64,000 bases of DNA from Rivularia sp. PCC 7116. Lineage in GTDB: Bacteria; Cyanobacteriota; Cyanobacteriia; Cyanobacteriales; Nostocaceae. The translations under genes and the position numbers were made by a program. Location: positions 5,642,001 to 5,706,000 of the forward strand of contig NC_019678.1 in NCBI RefSeq assembly GCF_000316665.1. The letters run 5' to 3'. The notes under the pieces are model-generated. The model did not search any database, was not told the origin of the DNA, and saw only the letters and a program-made list of their open reading frames with translations. Positions 26,453-35,300 of this stretch are shown piece by piece. Numbering within the stretch: position 1 is the first letter of the stretch; each line of letters begins with the position of its first letter.

Positions 26453-27967
26453 CTAAGCAGCCTGTAAAACCGAAGCATCTTGTCTTTGATTAACAGAAGT
26501 TGTACCAAAGTAATCCCTTCTCTTATCAGAAACAATATCGTAAACAGCTTCCAAAGCAGACTCAATCGAACCTTGCAACCAAGCGGGATATCTAGAACAA
26601 TGTTCGCCAGCAAATAACAATTGATGTTGTCTTCTAGCTGCTTCTAAATAATTAGAAGTATTAGCAGCTTCATCTTCCCAATGTACCGCGCAACCACCAG
26701 CGCTCCATTCGTAATTACCCCAGGCAATGGAAGCTGCTTCTACAACCATATTTTCAGATTGTAATTCGGGATGAACTTTACCAACAACGTCTTTAACATA
26801 GTCGTGGCGCTGTGATTCCGACATCATTCCCATGCGATCGGCATCATCACCAATCGTGTAGCTAGCTAACATGACGCTACCGCTATCGGGAGTAAACTTA
26901 ACAGAAGGATAGTAGGTTTGACGAACACCTTCACCGCTAAAAGAAGCACCACCTTTAATACCTTGCTTTTGCCAAAACGCTTCTTGAGTATGGAAAGCAA
27001 CCTTAGTGGCAGGGCAATAATAAGTATCGTGAATAGAGTCTAACTTTCTTTCGTCAAATCCTGCTAATTCCATTTTTCGCATTACAGAAAAAGGAATTGT
27101 ACACAATACATAATCACATTTACGGGTGTATCTTTCGCCATTTTCGATAATATCAATTTCTGTAAATTCGGGATTAACTCTAACAGCAACTACTTTCTGA
27201 TTGCACTTGATAGGAGATTTAATATATTCTACTAAACGGTCAATTATTTGCTGCATTCCACCTTGAAGCTGTAACAAATCCTTACCAGTTTCCACTACAA
27301 TATCTTCAAAGAACATATCCAAAGCTTTACTGCAACGAGCGCGGAAACCGGGATTTTGTTTGATGAAAAGTTGTAAATCGATAGATTCTTTATCTTCGCT
27401 AAAATAAGGTTCTAAATCCAATCTTTCTAATTCATCCATCAAGTGAGATTCGAGGTCATTTTGTAAACCTTCGCGCAAATCACCGGGAGAAATAGTATCA
27501 ACAATAGTCTTTAACCAAGCTGCAAATAAACGAGTTGTTTCGCTGTAACGAGTATCTGTAAAAATTCCTTGATAGCGCTGTTGAAAAATCCGAGGAGCAT
27601 CCTTCATCTTGAAGATTTTACCTTCTAAATTAATGAAAGCATTTTGTTCTTCAAATACAGTCATAAATTTACAAAGTTTGTCGCTCAAACCCATTTCTTC
27701 AACATAGTGCAAAGTATGATGGTGGCTGCTAGGAATTCTCATTGCTCCCAACTCTGCGTAAGGTGCGTCATTATCCTTACCAAAGCGATGCGTCCAAACT
27801 CTTCCACCAATTCGGGAACTACCTTCGATAATCTCAACTTCATGTCCCAAGCGTTCTAATTCATAAGCTGCAACCAACCCTGCAATTCCTGCGCCTAGAA
27901 TGGTAACTTTTTTTCCAGGTTGCAAGTTGGTCATTTCACACATATCTAGTAAAGTTGAAGTAAGCAT
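26453..27967 (-). CDS. Flavin monoamine oxidase / L-amino-acid-oxidase-like enzyme
   Basis: A FAD amine oxidase of about 504 residues that deaminates an amine or amino acid oxidatively. The Rossmann motif G-A-G-I-A-G-L-V-A-A-Y-E-L and E-G-S-S-R-I-G-G-R-V follow a short N-terminus. Near the C-terminus come G-C-A-V-H-W and L-F-A-G-E-H-C-S-R-Y-P-A-W-L-Q-G-S-I-E-S-A, the FAD-closing motif. I prefer ATG 27967, which has AAGG nine bases upstream; the frame is open to an ATG at 28087, but those 40 residues are basic and do not look like a signal peptide. It is monocistronic. The substrate cannot be told from the sequence. Confidence 0.85.
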   Translation of the reverse strand: MLTSTLLDMCEMTNLQPGKKVTILGAGIAGLVAAYELERLGHEVEIIEGSSRIGGRVWTHRFGKDNDAPYAELGAMRIPSSHHHTLHYVEEMGLSDKLCKFMTVFEEQNAFINLEGKIFKMKDAPRIFQQRYQGIFTDTRYSETTRLFAAWLKTIVDTISPGDLREGLQNDLESHLMDELERLDLEPYFSEDKESIDLQLFIKQNPGFRARCSKALDMFFEDIVVETGKDLLQLQGGMQQIIDRLVEYIKSPIKCNQKVVAVRVNPEFTEIDIIENGERYTRKCDYVLCTIPFSVMRKMELAGFDERKLDSIHDTYYCPATKVAFHTQEAFWQKQGIKGGASFSGEGVRQTYYPSVKFTPDSGSVMLASYTIGDDADRMGMMSESQRHDYVKDVVGKVHPELQSENMVVEAASIAWGNYEWSAGGCAVHWEDEAANTSNYLEAARRQHQLLFAGEHCSRYPAWLQGSIESALEAVYDIVSDKRRDYFGTTSVNQRQDASVLQAA

Positions 27968-28371
27968 TTTTTTTACCTTGTTCGGTCTGAATCTCGTTCG
28001 CGGTATTTCCCGCTTCCGATACTTCATACCGGACGAGTTTTTTAATTTATGCATTTTGGGAAAGAAAAATAGCAGGTAGTTACTCATATCCCGCTCTAAG
28101 ATTTCCTATAAAAATTTCTCCCTCACTCTCTCCCTCCCTCACTCCCTCCCTCAATCACTTAGGTAATCTTCTATCGGGAAGGGAGTAGGAGGTGCGAATA
28201 ACGTAGTGGGAGCATCTTACTGCCTACCAAAAAAATATCTCCCCACTCTTCCCACTCTTCCCCCTCTCACCTTGTCACCTTATCTCCCCCACATATGTCT
28301 ATAGAAGGATATTAGTTGTACCTATTCGGAGTCATCTTGTAGCATAATTATGAAATTAATCTGGTTAGGGA

Positions 28372-29661
28372 ATGAAAACCTTAGCAAATCAGCTTTTACC
28401 CTCGTCGGTAGATTTTTCAAGATTGCATCAAGAGTATTCGCCGCTGTTGAATCTTGTTAAACTTTTAATTGGTGTGATTCCCAACTGCGATCCAATCTTA
28501 GAAATATGGCAAGTTGGTTTTCGTACTTATAATTTGCTGGTTCCTAATCTTTTAAATTTACCGATATCTTTAATAGACACAAAATCAAATAAAGCACTTT
28601 TGGGCTTAGCGATGTATAGCGCTTCTCAGACAGCCCAGTGTGCTTATTGTACTGCTCATTGTTGCTCTTTCGCTTTGCGTCGTGGTTTGTCACCTGAAGT
28701 TTTTCAAGGTAATACCAGTCCAAAAGAAAAAGCGGTTATTGATTTGGGACAAGCTTTGTCAGCTATCCCAGCAAATTTACCAAGCAATCTAATTTCAGAA
28801 TTAAGAACGCATTTTAACGACACAGAATTAGAACAATTAGCTCTGTCAATTGGGATGATGGGGTTTCTCAATAAGTTTATGGATGCTGTAGGTGTAGAAT
28901 TGGAAGCTGAGTCAATAAACGATGTGTCACATATTCTATCGTCTACAGGCTGGACACCAGGAAAACATCGCGATGAAGAGAAATTGTTGAATGTTTCACA
29001 TAACATAGTTACGACCGATAGTCTAAAAACATACCTGCGTGTTTTTCTGCAAGCACCTGGAGCTATTTGGATTGAACGACAGTGGACAAATGGTATTTCT
29101 GGTAATTCTGTTAATGCCCAAGCATATCTCAAAAATATAGTAGGCTACGATTTTCCACTATTAAAAAATATTAAATCATCAAGGGTAGTCCGCGCATTAA
29201 CGACTGTTTTACGCGATAACCTTGACCAAAATACTAGTGAAATCGGTGTTAGTGCAAAAGCATTATGTGGTTTAATATTTGCAGCAACGGTTGAAAATGA
29301 TTATTTGATTAAAGAGTCTATTACTTTAGCAAAACTGTTTAATCGAGACCTTTCACAAACAACTATTGAAACTATTAAAAATATTGCTAATTTATCTGTA
29401 CCGACTGATAAAAGTGAATCAAAAAAACAGCTTAATAATATAACTACAGCTTTAAAAATATCTCAAAAATCGGCAGCAGCTTTTATATTTACTAGAGCAA
29501 TTTCTAACAGTCCTGCTGATGTAAACGAAACTATTTTAAGCGAAATATCTCCACTTTTATCTCCAACAGAACTAGTAGAATTAAACGTTTGGATATCCAT
29601 ACAGCAGCTAATGCATCGTCTTGAAAGATATTATTCTGCTATTGGAAACCCCTCTCGATGA
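28372..29661 (+). CDS. AhpD/carboxymuconolactone-decarboxylase-like protein
   Basis: 429 residues, unusually long for the family. Residues about 75-110 hold a CMD/AhpD core: a helix ending A-Q-C-A-Y-C-T-A-H-C-C (Cys90, Cys93, His96), which in AhpD is the redox-active pair with a proton-relay His. The C-terminal half is helical, without a second clear Cys pair, and could be a degenerate second CMD unit. A role as thiol peroxidase or dehalogenase-like enzyme is possible. It is divergent from the flavin oxidase gene, and AhpD-like activity could remove peroxide made by that oxidase; this is inference. A short TTG-rich stretch follows. Confidence 0.78.
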   Translation: MKTLANQLLPSSVDFSRLHQEYSPLLNLVKLLIGVIPNCDPILEIWQVGFRTYNLLVPNLLNLPISLIDTKSNKALLGLAMYSASQTAQCAYCTAHCCSFALRRGLSPEVFQGNTSPKEKAVIDLGQALSAIPANLPSNLISELRTHFNDTELEQLALSIGMMGFLNKFMDAVGVELEAESINDVSHILSSTGWTPGKHRDEEKLLNVSHNIVTTDSLKTYLRVFLQAPGAIWIERQWTNGISGNSVNAQAYLKNIVGYDFPLLKNIKSSRVVRALTTVLRDNLDQNTSEIGVSAKALCGLIFAATVENDYLIKESITLAKLFNRDLSQTTIETIKNIANLSVPTDKSESKKQLNNITTALKISQKSAAAFIFTRAISNSPADVNETILSEISPLLSPTELVELNVWISIQQLMHRLERYYSAIGNPSR

Positions 29662-29728
29662 CAAGGAGAGGGGAAGGGGTGAGGTTTATCTAAATAATTT
29701 ATTCTACTCCCTACTCCCTTTTACTTAA

Positions 29729-31906
29729 TTATTCCAAAAACTTCGCTAAAGGAGTACCACCATTTCTTCCGACGGCAGGGATTTCTAATAAATTATCTTG
29801 AGCTTGTTGAACACCATTAGATGATGCACCCGAATCCACAACTACAGAGTTTTCATCGTTGGGATGTCCGTTAGGAATAAATAACTGTGGATGGTCGAAA
29901 GGTGCTTGTTGATTGCGAACTCTTTCGTCTGTAAGACTTTTGAGAAATGCAACTACTTTGTCTTTATCATCTTGAGTTAAATTCAATTCCCGCAATCCAC
30001 CAAAATTTCCACCTCGCTTATAAAAATCAACTACTTGCTCTAATGTTGATTGTCCGCCATTGTGGAAATAGGGAGCAGTTAATTCTACGTTACGCAATCC
30101 CGGTGTTTTAAATGCACTAGTTGCAACTATATCACTGGTCGAATCGGGAATAAAAGGTGGTTCTTCACCTAATAATTTTTTAAATTTACCCTCTAAAGCA
30201 AGAGTTGCTTCGGAAAATGAATTATCAAACTCATCTTTACCAGCAAGACCAACATCTTCTCCCGATGGTCTCACACCAATGGCAAAAAAGCCGGTGTCTA
30301 GTGCTGGTTGGGGAGGAAATATATCGCGTTCGATACGTCCTTTAATGTTAACGTTGTTAACCGAAGCAGCAGTTAGTTCCGAACCAGCATGACAACCAAT
30401 ACATCCATTACGCTGGAATAATTGGAATCCTTGGATTTGGTCTGCTGTCATAGCACTTGTATTACCACCCAAGAATTCATCAAATGGTGTCTGGTCGGAA
30501 ATCAAGGTAGATTCGTATTCCTGGATTGCTAACCCGAAAAACAATCCGAAATTATACTCCATCAAAGTATATTCGTTAGTTTTCAAAGGTCGATTTTTAG
30601 GTTTGCGGAAAAACCTGCGTCTACCGTTTTTAGGATTAATTCTGATAGCTAAGTTAGAGTCCCACCACTTGCGTCGGAAAGCATCTTTTACCATGCGTTC
30701 GTAAGACTTATTCAACCCCGTAGGAGACTTACTCAAAGCACCCAAAACGCTATCATCGCTTGCTACAACCTGTTTATTTAAAGGAGTAACAGCCAGTAAT
30801 TTTTTACCAAGCTTTCTACCAAATCGTTTAAAACGTCTTCTTCGCTTTGGCTGCTCTATCGGTTGAATCTTGAGACTATCTTGTTTATTTTGTTTGGTTA
30901 ATTCCAGACTTTCTTCAGCAGATACTCCTTCAACAGCAGAACCCTTTTCAATCAGCTGTCCGCTTTCAGTGAGTACTTCAACATTCTCTTCGGATTCATC
31001 AAGATTAACCAAAAATGGTGCGATAACTTCATCATTTTCTGCACCAATCTCAAAAGAATTTAGCGGTGGTCCCAAAGCTTGGGAAGCTAGAGAAGCATTC
31101 TTAATTCTGACTCTGACATCCTTAAGTTGTCTTTTAGTCGGAGCTTTTAAAACAAAAGCTCTTTTGTCTCTCAAACCTGAAGGATTTACCCCATTAAAAA
31201 CATTTTGCGCTTTTCCATCGTACAAATTACGGAAATTAAATACCGCATTTATGACACTGGGAGCATTGCGTTTTGTTACCCTGCGGACATTTACACCATT
31301 AACATTAAAGGTTGTATCGTTCAGAGGTGTAGTTACGTCCTCAGCGCTACCGGGTTCGACATCAACGAACTTTGACCTAAATACGCCTTGAGAACTTGTA
31401 ACATCATCTACACTTCTCAAAACCGTAGAGGAACGGTCATCAACGTTTTCTAGTTGATGAAATGGATAATCCGCAGGTTGTAATTGATAGTTGGGTGCGC
31501 TTGCGACATCGAAACTATTATTTTGACCGGGCTGAATTTGGTTCTTCGATCTGCTGTCAGCACCTGCATTAAAGTGACAGCTAGCACAGGATTGGATACC
31601 ATCGCTACCCACCTGCATATCCCAAAAGAGGGTTTTACCCAAAGCGATCGCAGATGTTTTGTCTTTGATGAAATTGTTAATATTATCCGGTCTGGGAACA
31701 GTTACCGAACTCAGGGGACCGAATGGAGCTAACTGTGCTGAAACAGAGTTTCCAGCTAGTATTATTACCATTACTAAGGAAGTGATAGCAGTAAGTTTCT
31801 TGCTTCTACGAGATAATTTATTTACCCTCGCAATAGTTAATTTACTGATTCTATTAACCGCCGAAATGGTAGTTATTCGTGTTTTTTTGAACAGCCTTAA
31901 AACCAT
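29729..31906 (-). CDS. Di-haem cytochrome c peroxidase family protein (MauG-like)
   Basis: 725 residues. Two CXXCH haem sites are seen: C-A-S-C-H at 107-111 and C-I-G-C-H at about 503. The N-terminus has 40 basic residues, then a hydrophobic segment (41-57) ending in Ala-X-Ala, consistent with export. The protein is long for the family because of an insertion of about 200 residues between the two haem regions, rich in Lys, Arg and Ser. The C-terminus has T-P-G-L-R-N-V-E-L-T-A-P-Y-F-H-N-G, conserved in cytochrome c peroxidases. It probably reduces peroxide or oxidises a protein in the periplasm. It is convergent with the AhpD-like gene, 67 bp apart. Confidence 0.9.
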   Translation of the reverse strand: MVLRLFKKTRITTISAVNRISKLTIARVNKLSRRSKKLTAITSLVMVIILAGNSVSAQLAPFGPLSSVTVPRPDNINNFIKDKTSAIALGKTLFWDMQVGSDGIQSCASCHFNAGADSRSKNQIQPGQNNSFDVASAPNYQLQPADYPFHQLENVDDRSSTVLRSVDDVTSSQGVFRSKFVDVEPGSAEDVTTPLNDTTFNVNGVNVRRVTKRNAPSVINAVFNFRNLYDGKAQNVFNGVNPSGLRDKRAFVLKAPTKRQLKDVRVRIKNASLASQALGPPLNSFEIGAENDEVIAPFLVNLDESEENVEVLTESGQLIEKGSAVEGVSAEESLELTKQNKQDSLKIQPIEQPKRRRRFKRFGRKLGKKLLAVTPLNKQVVASDDSVLGALSKSPTGLNKSYERMVKDAFRRKWWDSNLAIRINPKNGRRRFFRKPKNRPLKTNEYTLMEYNFGLFFGLAIQEYESTLISDQTPFDEFLGGNTSAMTADQIQGFQLFQRNGCIGCHAGSELTAASVNNVNIKGRIERDIFPPQPALDTGFFAIGVRPSGEDVGLAGKDEFDNSFSEATLALEGKFKKLLGEEPPFIPDSTSDIVATSAFKTPGLRNVELTAPYFHNGGQSTLEQVVDFYKRGGNFGGLRELNLTQDDKDKVVAFLKSLTDERVRNQQAPFDHPQLFIPNGHPNDENSVVVDSGASSNGVQQAQDNLLEIPAVGRNGGTPLAKFLE

Positions 31907-32591
31907 AAAAATAAAAAAGAGCGCAGTGAAATTTTGAATTGCTTAAATAACAATGTATTTGGCTCTATTTTATTGTGAGTTATCTTTGACAACTTTGATG
32001 CAAAATATTCTCTCTTTGTCAAAATTATTTACAAGCACATAATTTTAGGTCAAAGGTCAAAGGTCAAAGTTTAAAGGCTAAAGGTGTGTATTCGATGCTA
32101 AAGACTATTTTGTGATTATTATAAAAGCACTATTTGTTAAACCTTTATTTGTCAGATGATTTATGAATTTGATTTTAAAAATTTAATTACTAAAAACAAG
32201 TATAATATCGAAGTGCGCCCAGCAAGCAGCACATCCTACAAAAAATGTAGAGATGTATTGGTGCTACATCTCCAAAGAGATGAAAACACCATTTCGATTT
32301 GATTAAACAACATCATAAAATCAATATTTTACGAGTGCTATAAAAAGATAGTTAAAAAATATTAGGGGGCAGACAAAAGCCTGCCCATCCTTTAAAATTT
32401 TGAAGTGCATAAACCACAAGGGTTTAGCTTCTTGGGCACACTGCCTGTATCCGGAATCAGTGTTATCCTAGTCTTGCAACTAGCTCCTCAAGCGTGAATT
32501 TCGGCACTCCCTGCCGTATATTTATTACTATAGAAAAAAACCCCTGGGAAAATACCCAAACGACAATTTTCTTTACAAAGGTAGCTTTACA
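31907..32591. other. Gene-free region with small hairpins
   Basis: About 685 bp without a convincing gene. AAGGTCA repeats lie at about 32048-32080. An imperfect hairpin TAGAGATGTATTGGTGCTACATCTC lies near 32249, and GGGCAG/CTGCCC near 32366-32389. The region is shared by the peroxidase promoter (left end) and the promoter of the gene at 32592; no specific promoter box is clear. Confidence 0.5.
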
Positions 32592-32864
32592 ATGGGTAAA
32601 CTAAATCCTTACAATCTGCAAATGCAAATTACCCGGATGTTCGAGCAAGGACAATCATTCTTTGCAACAACGAAAGTGCACGATTGGTTGAAAGAACATA
32701 ATCAAAATCCTGCCGATTACGATATTCTTTTCCACAAAATTTATCCCAAAAAATCCGTAGCTCCTGGTTCTGAAGAGGAGATGCTTATAGAAATTGAGCT
32801 AAAGCGTAAAGACGGGCAGTTAGTAGATTCTTGGCTGCAAGAACAAATAAATCTGCAAGGATAA
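32592..32864 (+). CDS. Conserved small hypothetical protein
   Basis: A 90-residue soluble protein I recognise only as a cyanobacterial small hypothetical. It has basic and acidic helices and no membrane segment: a motif W-L-K-E-H-N-Q-N-P-A-D-Y in the middle and a Leu/Glu-rich C-terminus ending in W-L-Q-E-Q-I-N-L. AAAGGTAG upstream of the ATG is a plausible ribosome site. The next gene is the VanZ-like gene, 102 bp downstream on the same strand, so the two could be cotranscribed. Confidence 0.7.
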   Translation: MGKLNPYNLQMQITRMFEQGQSFFATTKVHDWLKEHNQNPADYDILFHKIYPKKSVAPGSEEEMLIEIELKRKDGQLVDSWLQEQINLQG

Positions 32865-32966
32865 GTAATTAAAAATCTAAAATTGATAATAAGCTTGTTT
32901 GCGGAATTGCGTTTGTTATACTTGGAGGTATTAACAAACGCTTTTTAATATAACTTTTTATTTGTA

Positions 32967-33359
32967 ATGAAAACTAATCGTACTTGGGCGATCGCCTTTT
33001 GGTTTTACATCGGAATTATTTTATCAATATCTATGTCTGCTTATTTAAAAATTATTCCAAATGAAATAGAGCGGTTTCCTTATTATGATACTATTTTACA
33101 TTTTCTCTTAATAGGATTTTCGGCGTTTTTAGGACATTTAGCATTTAATAAACGTAAAATAGATATTTTAAATTTTTCTCTGCCTTTAGTACCTATTATT
33201 ATCAGCTTTTTTGTTTTAATTGAAGAATGCTTACAAATGTTTTCACCCCATCGTAGCTTTGATTTAGTCGATTTGGCTGCGGATTTTTGCGGTATGGTTG
33301 TATTTACTTTGTTAGCAGAAATGGTTAAGCCAAAAGGCTCGTCGGAGAAAAAATTGTAA
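32967..33359 (+). CDS. VanZ-family membrane protein
   Basis: 130 residues with four hydrophobic helices (about 7-25, 43-62, 69-85, 104-122). The family motif E-E-C-L-Q-M-F-S-P-H-R-S-F-D-L-V-D-L-A-A-D is present; VanZ proteins carry E...Q.F...R..D..D before the last helix. VanZ gives low-level teicoplanin resistance in enterococci, but most members have no known role. Starts at ATG 32967. Confidence 0.82.
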   Translation: MKTNRTWAIAFWFYIGIILSISMSAYLKIIPNEIERFPYYDTILHFLLIGFSAFLGHLAFNKRKIDILNFSLPLVPIIISFFVLIEECLQMFSPHRSFDLVDLAADFCGMVVFTLLAEMVKPKGSSEKKL

Positions 33360-33712
33360 ATACTTCTCCCTCAATCTTTGGCTACGGTGTATACAGAAGT
33401 CTTCAAATCCTACCTAGAAGAGAGTTTTGAACTCGGATAAAATCTTCCAAACCCTTGCGAAGAGTTCGCTCCGCTAACGAAGATGTTCCCCGTTCACCCA
33501 CAAGGGTGAAGCTCAGGGGTTCTCGAAGAGTGGGGTGGAGGAACTTACAACTTGGGTTAAATTGTGGACTAATTCGATGTGGGTAAATTGACTGATTTTT
33601 ATGACAGCTTCAGTTAAATTGAGGTATGAGTGTCCGAAAACATTAGATTATTTGATGTATATTGAGTAGGGATTATAAAAACCCGTGTTTTTTATGACTT
33701 TATTTCTTCTGT
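33360..33712. other. Gene-free region with a palindromic repeat
   Basis: The first 190 bp contain a palindromic unit at about 33452-33540 (CCAAACCCTTGCGAAGAGTT, TTCGCTCCGCTAACGAAG, CCCGTTCACCCACAAGGGTGAAG), related to the palindrome family at 3983-4140. The second half is AT-rich and presumably carries the promoter of the AAA-like gene at 33734. Confidence 0.5.
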
Positions 33713-33733
33713 TTGTTATCAAATTTACTAGTA

Positions 33734-35062
33734 ATGAATTTTAACTTGGATCAAGCCCTGAAAATTGCGAACAATTTGATTTATGCTAGCGCCAAACGAA
33801 ATTTGACAGATGTTGAAACAGCAATAATTCAAGGTGCTTGGGAGAAACAAGATTATGGGGAAATTGCCGAGAAGAATAACTATACTTTAAGCTATATAAG
33901 TCAAGATGTGGCTCCTAAACTCTGGAAACTACTTTCAGAAGTACTCGGAGAAAGAGTTAAAAAAAATAATTTCAAGCAAGCATTAAAAAGATATTATCTT
34001 GCCGAGTCTAATTCTAGGGATAATTTACCGCTACAAAATAATATAAATAATTTTATTAAGCAAGAATCACTGATTGTTACTGATGCTTATATCAATCGTC
34101 CTCCTGTAGAATCTCTATGCTATCAAGAAATTTTACAGCCGGGAGCGCTTATCTGTATTAAAGCTCCTTGGAAAATGGGAAAAACGTCTTTGATAAATAA
34201 GATATTCGACTGTGCAAAGAGTCATAATTATCAAACAGTGCCTTTAAATTTGCTGCAAGCAGATGATTGTACTATTAAGGATTTGGATAAATTTCTACGC
34301 TGGTTTTGTTGTAGTATCAGCAGACGGTTAAAACTAGAAAATCATGTAGCTGATTTTTGGGATGAAGATTCTAGCAGCAATGATAATTGCACGGCTTATT
34401 TTGAAGATTATATTTTAGCCAATATAGATACAACCATTATTTTAGGTTTGGATAATGTAGACAAAGTTTTTAAGTATCAAGAAGTTGCAGCAGATTTTTT
34501 TGGTTTATTACGTTCTTGGTATGAAGATGCAAAGTTTCTTGATAACTGGAAAAAATTACGATTAATCGTAGCCCATTCAACCGAAGTTTATATTCCCCTA
34601 AATATCAATCAATCGCCTTTTAATGTCGGATTACCTATTGAGCTACCTGAATTTACTTTAGAGCAAGTTCATGAATTAGCTATGTGTTACGGACTCGATC
34701 AAGATTATATTCTGATTGATAAACTAATGACGATAGTAGGCGGTCATCCCTATCTATTGCATCAAGCTTTTACTAATATTAAAAATCAATCAATTCAACT
34801 AGAAGAACTTTTACAAACAGCAGCTACAGAAGCCGGACTTTATAGAAATCACCTGCGAAAAATTTATACTCATTTACAGCAGGATTCAAAATTAATTGCA
34901 GCAATGAAAAATGTAGTGGAAGAACAGCAACCGGTACGAATTGATTCCGAAGAAGCATACAAACTCTACAGCATGGGATTAGTACGCTGGTGCGGCAACG
35001 AAGTAGAACCAAGATGTAATTTGTACCGCTTGTATTTAAACGATTGCTTAACCAAAGTGTAG
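33734..35062 (+). CDS. vMAP-type N-terminal HTH protein with AAA-like (STAND-type) NTPase
   Basis: 442 residues from ATG 33734; the frame is open to a TTG seven codons earlier. The N-terminal ~90 residues match the helix-turn-helix found in vWA-MoxR-associated proteins (L-T-D-V-E-T-A-I-I-Q-G-A-W; D-V-A-P-K-L-W-K-L-L-S-E-V-L-G-E). Then comes an AAA-like ATPase: Walker A W-K-M-G-K-T-S at about residues 149-155, Walker B-like I-L-G-L-D-N-V-D. The C-terminal third is helical. Such proteins are proposed sensors or switches in bacterial conflict and signalling systems. A MITE separates it from the AAA-like membrane protein downstream. Confidence 0.78.
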   Translation: MNFNLDQALKIANNLIYASAKRNLTDVETAIIQGAWEKQDYGEIAEKNNYTLSYISQDVAPKLWKLLSEVLGERVKKNNFKQALKRYYLAESNSRDNLPLQNNINNFIKQESLIVTDAYINRPPVESLCYQEILQPGALICIKAPWKMGKTSLINKIFDCAKSHNYQTVPLNLLQADDCTIKDLDKFLRWFCCSISRRLKLENHVADFWDEDSSSNDNCTAYFEDYILANIDTTIILGLDNVDKVFKYQEVAADFFGLLRSWYEDAKFLDNWKKLRLIVAHSTEVYIPLNINQSPFNVGLPIELPEFTLEQVHELAMCYGLDQDYILIDKLMTIVGGHPYLLHQAFTNIKNQSIQLEELLQTAATEAGLYRNHLRKIYTHLQQDSKLIAAMKNVVEEQQPVRIDSEEAYKLYSMGLVRWCGNEVEPRCNLYRLYLNDCLTKV

Positions 35063-35090
35063 ATATTAGCTACATTAAATGTTTAATTTG

Positions 35091-35233
35091 GGCGTTGCTG
35101 AATTGAAGTATGAATTTATGTTTCTGGTTTTAGTAAAGCCCCCAAAATCCCCCAAAATTGGGGGACTTTAAATTATCTTTCTCCCCCAGAATTGGGGGTT
35201 GGGGGCAAAATCATACTTGTAATCAGCAACGCC
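35091..35233. mobile_element. MITE-like element (143 bp) with ~25-bp terminal inverted repeats
   Basis: The left end reads GGCGTTGCTGAATTGAAGTA and the right end, on the other strand, GGCGTTGCTGATTACAAGTA; both go on with TGA. Inside are hairpins of the AAATTGGGGG/CCCCAGAATT kind. GGCGTTGC is shared with the element at 1861. It lies in the gap between the two AAA-like genes, about 29 bp after the stop of the first. Confidence 0.75.
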
Positions 35234-35300
35234 TTAATTTGTATATCAGACGCTGGCTGTGCGACTCGCACTACAATAATTGAGAATTTATTCTTGTACA

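Noticed and set aside
26326-26613. 95-residue minus-strand frame overlapping the amine oxidase gene
   Set aside because: It lies mostly inside the amine oxidase gene in another frame and has no ribosome site.
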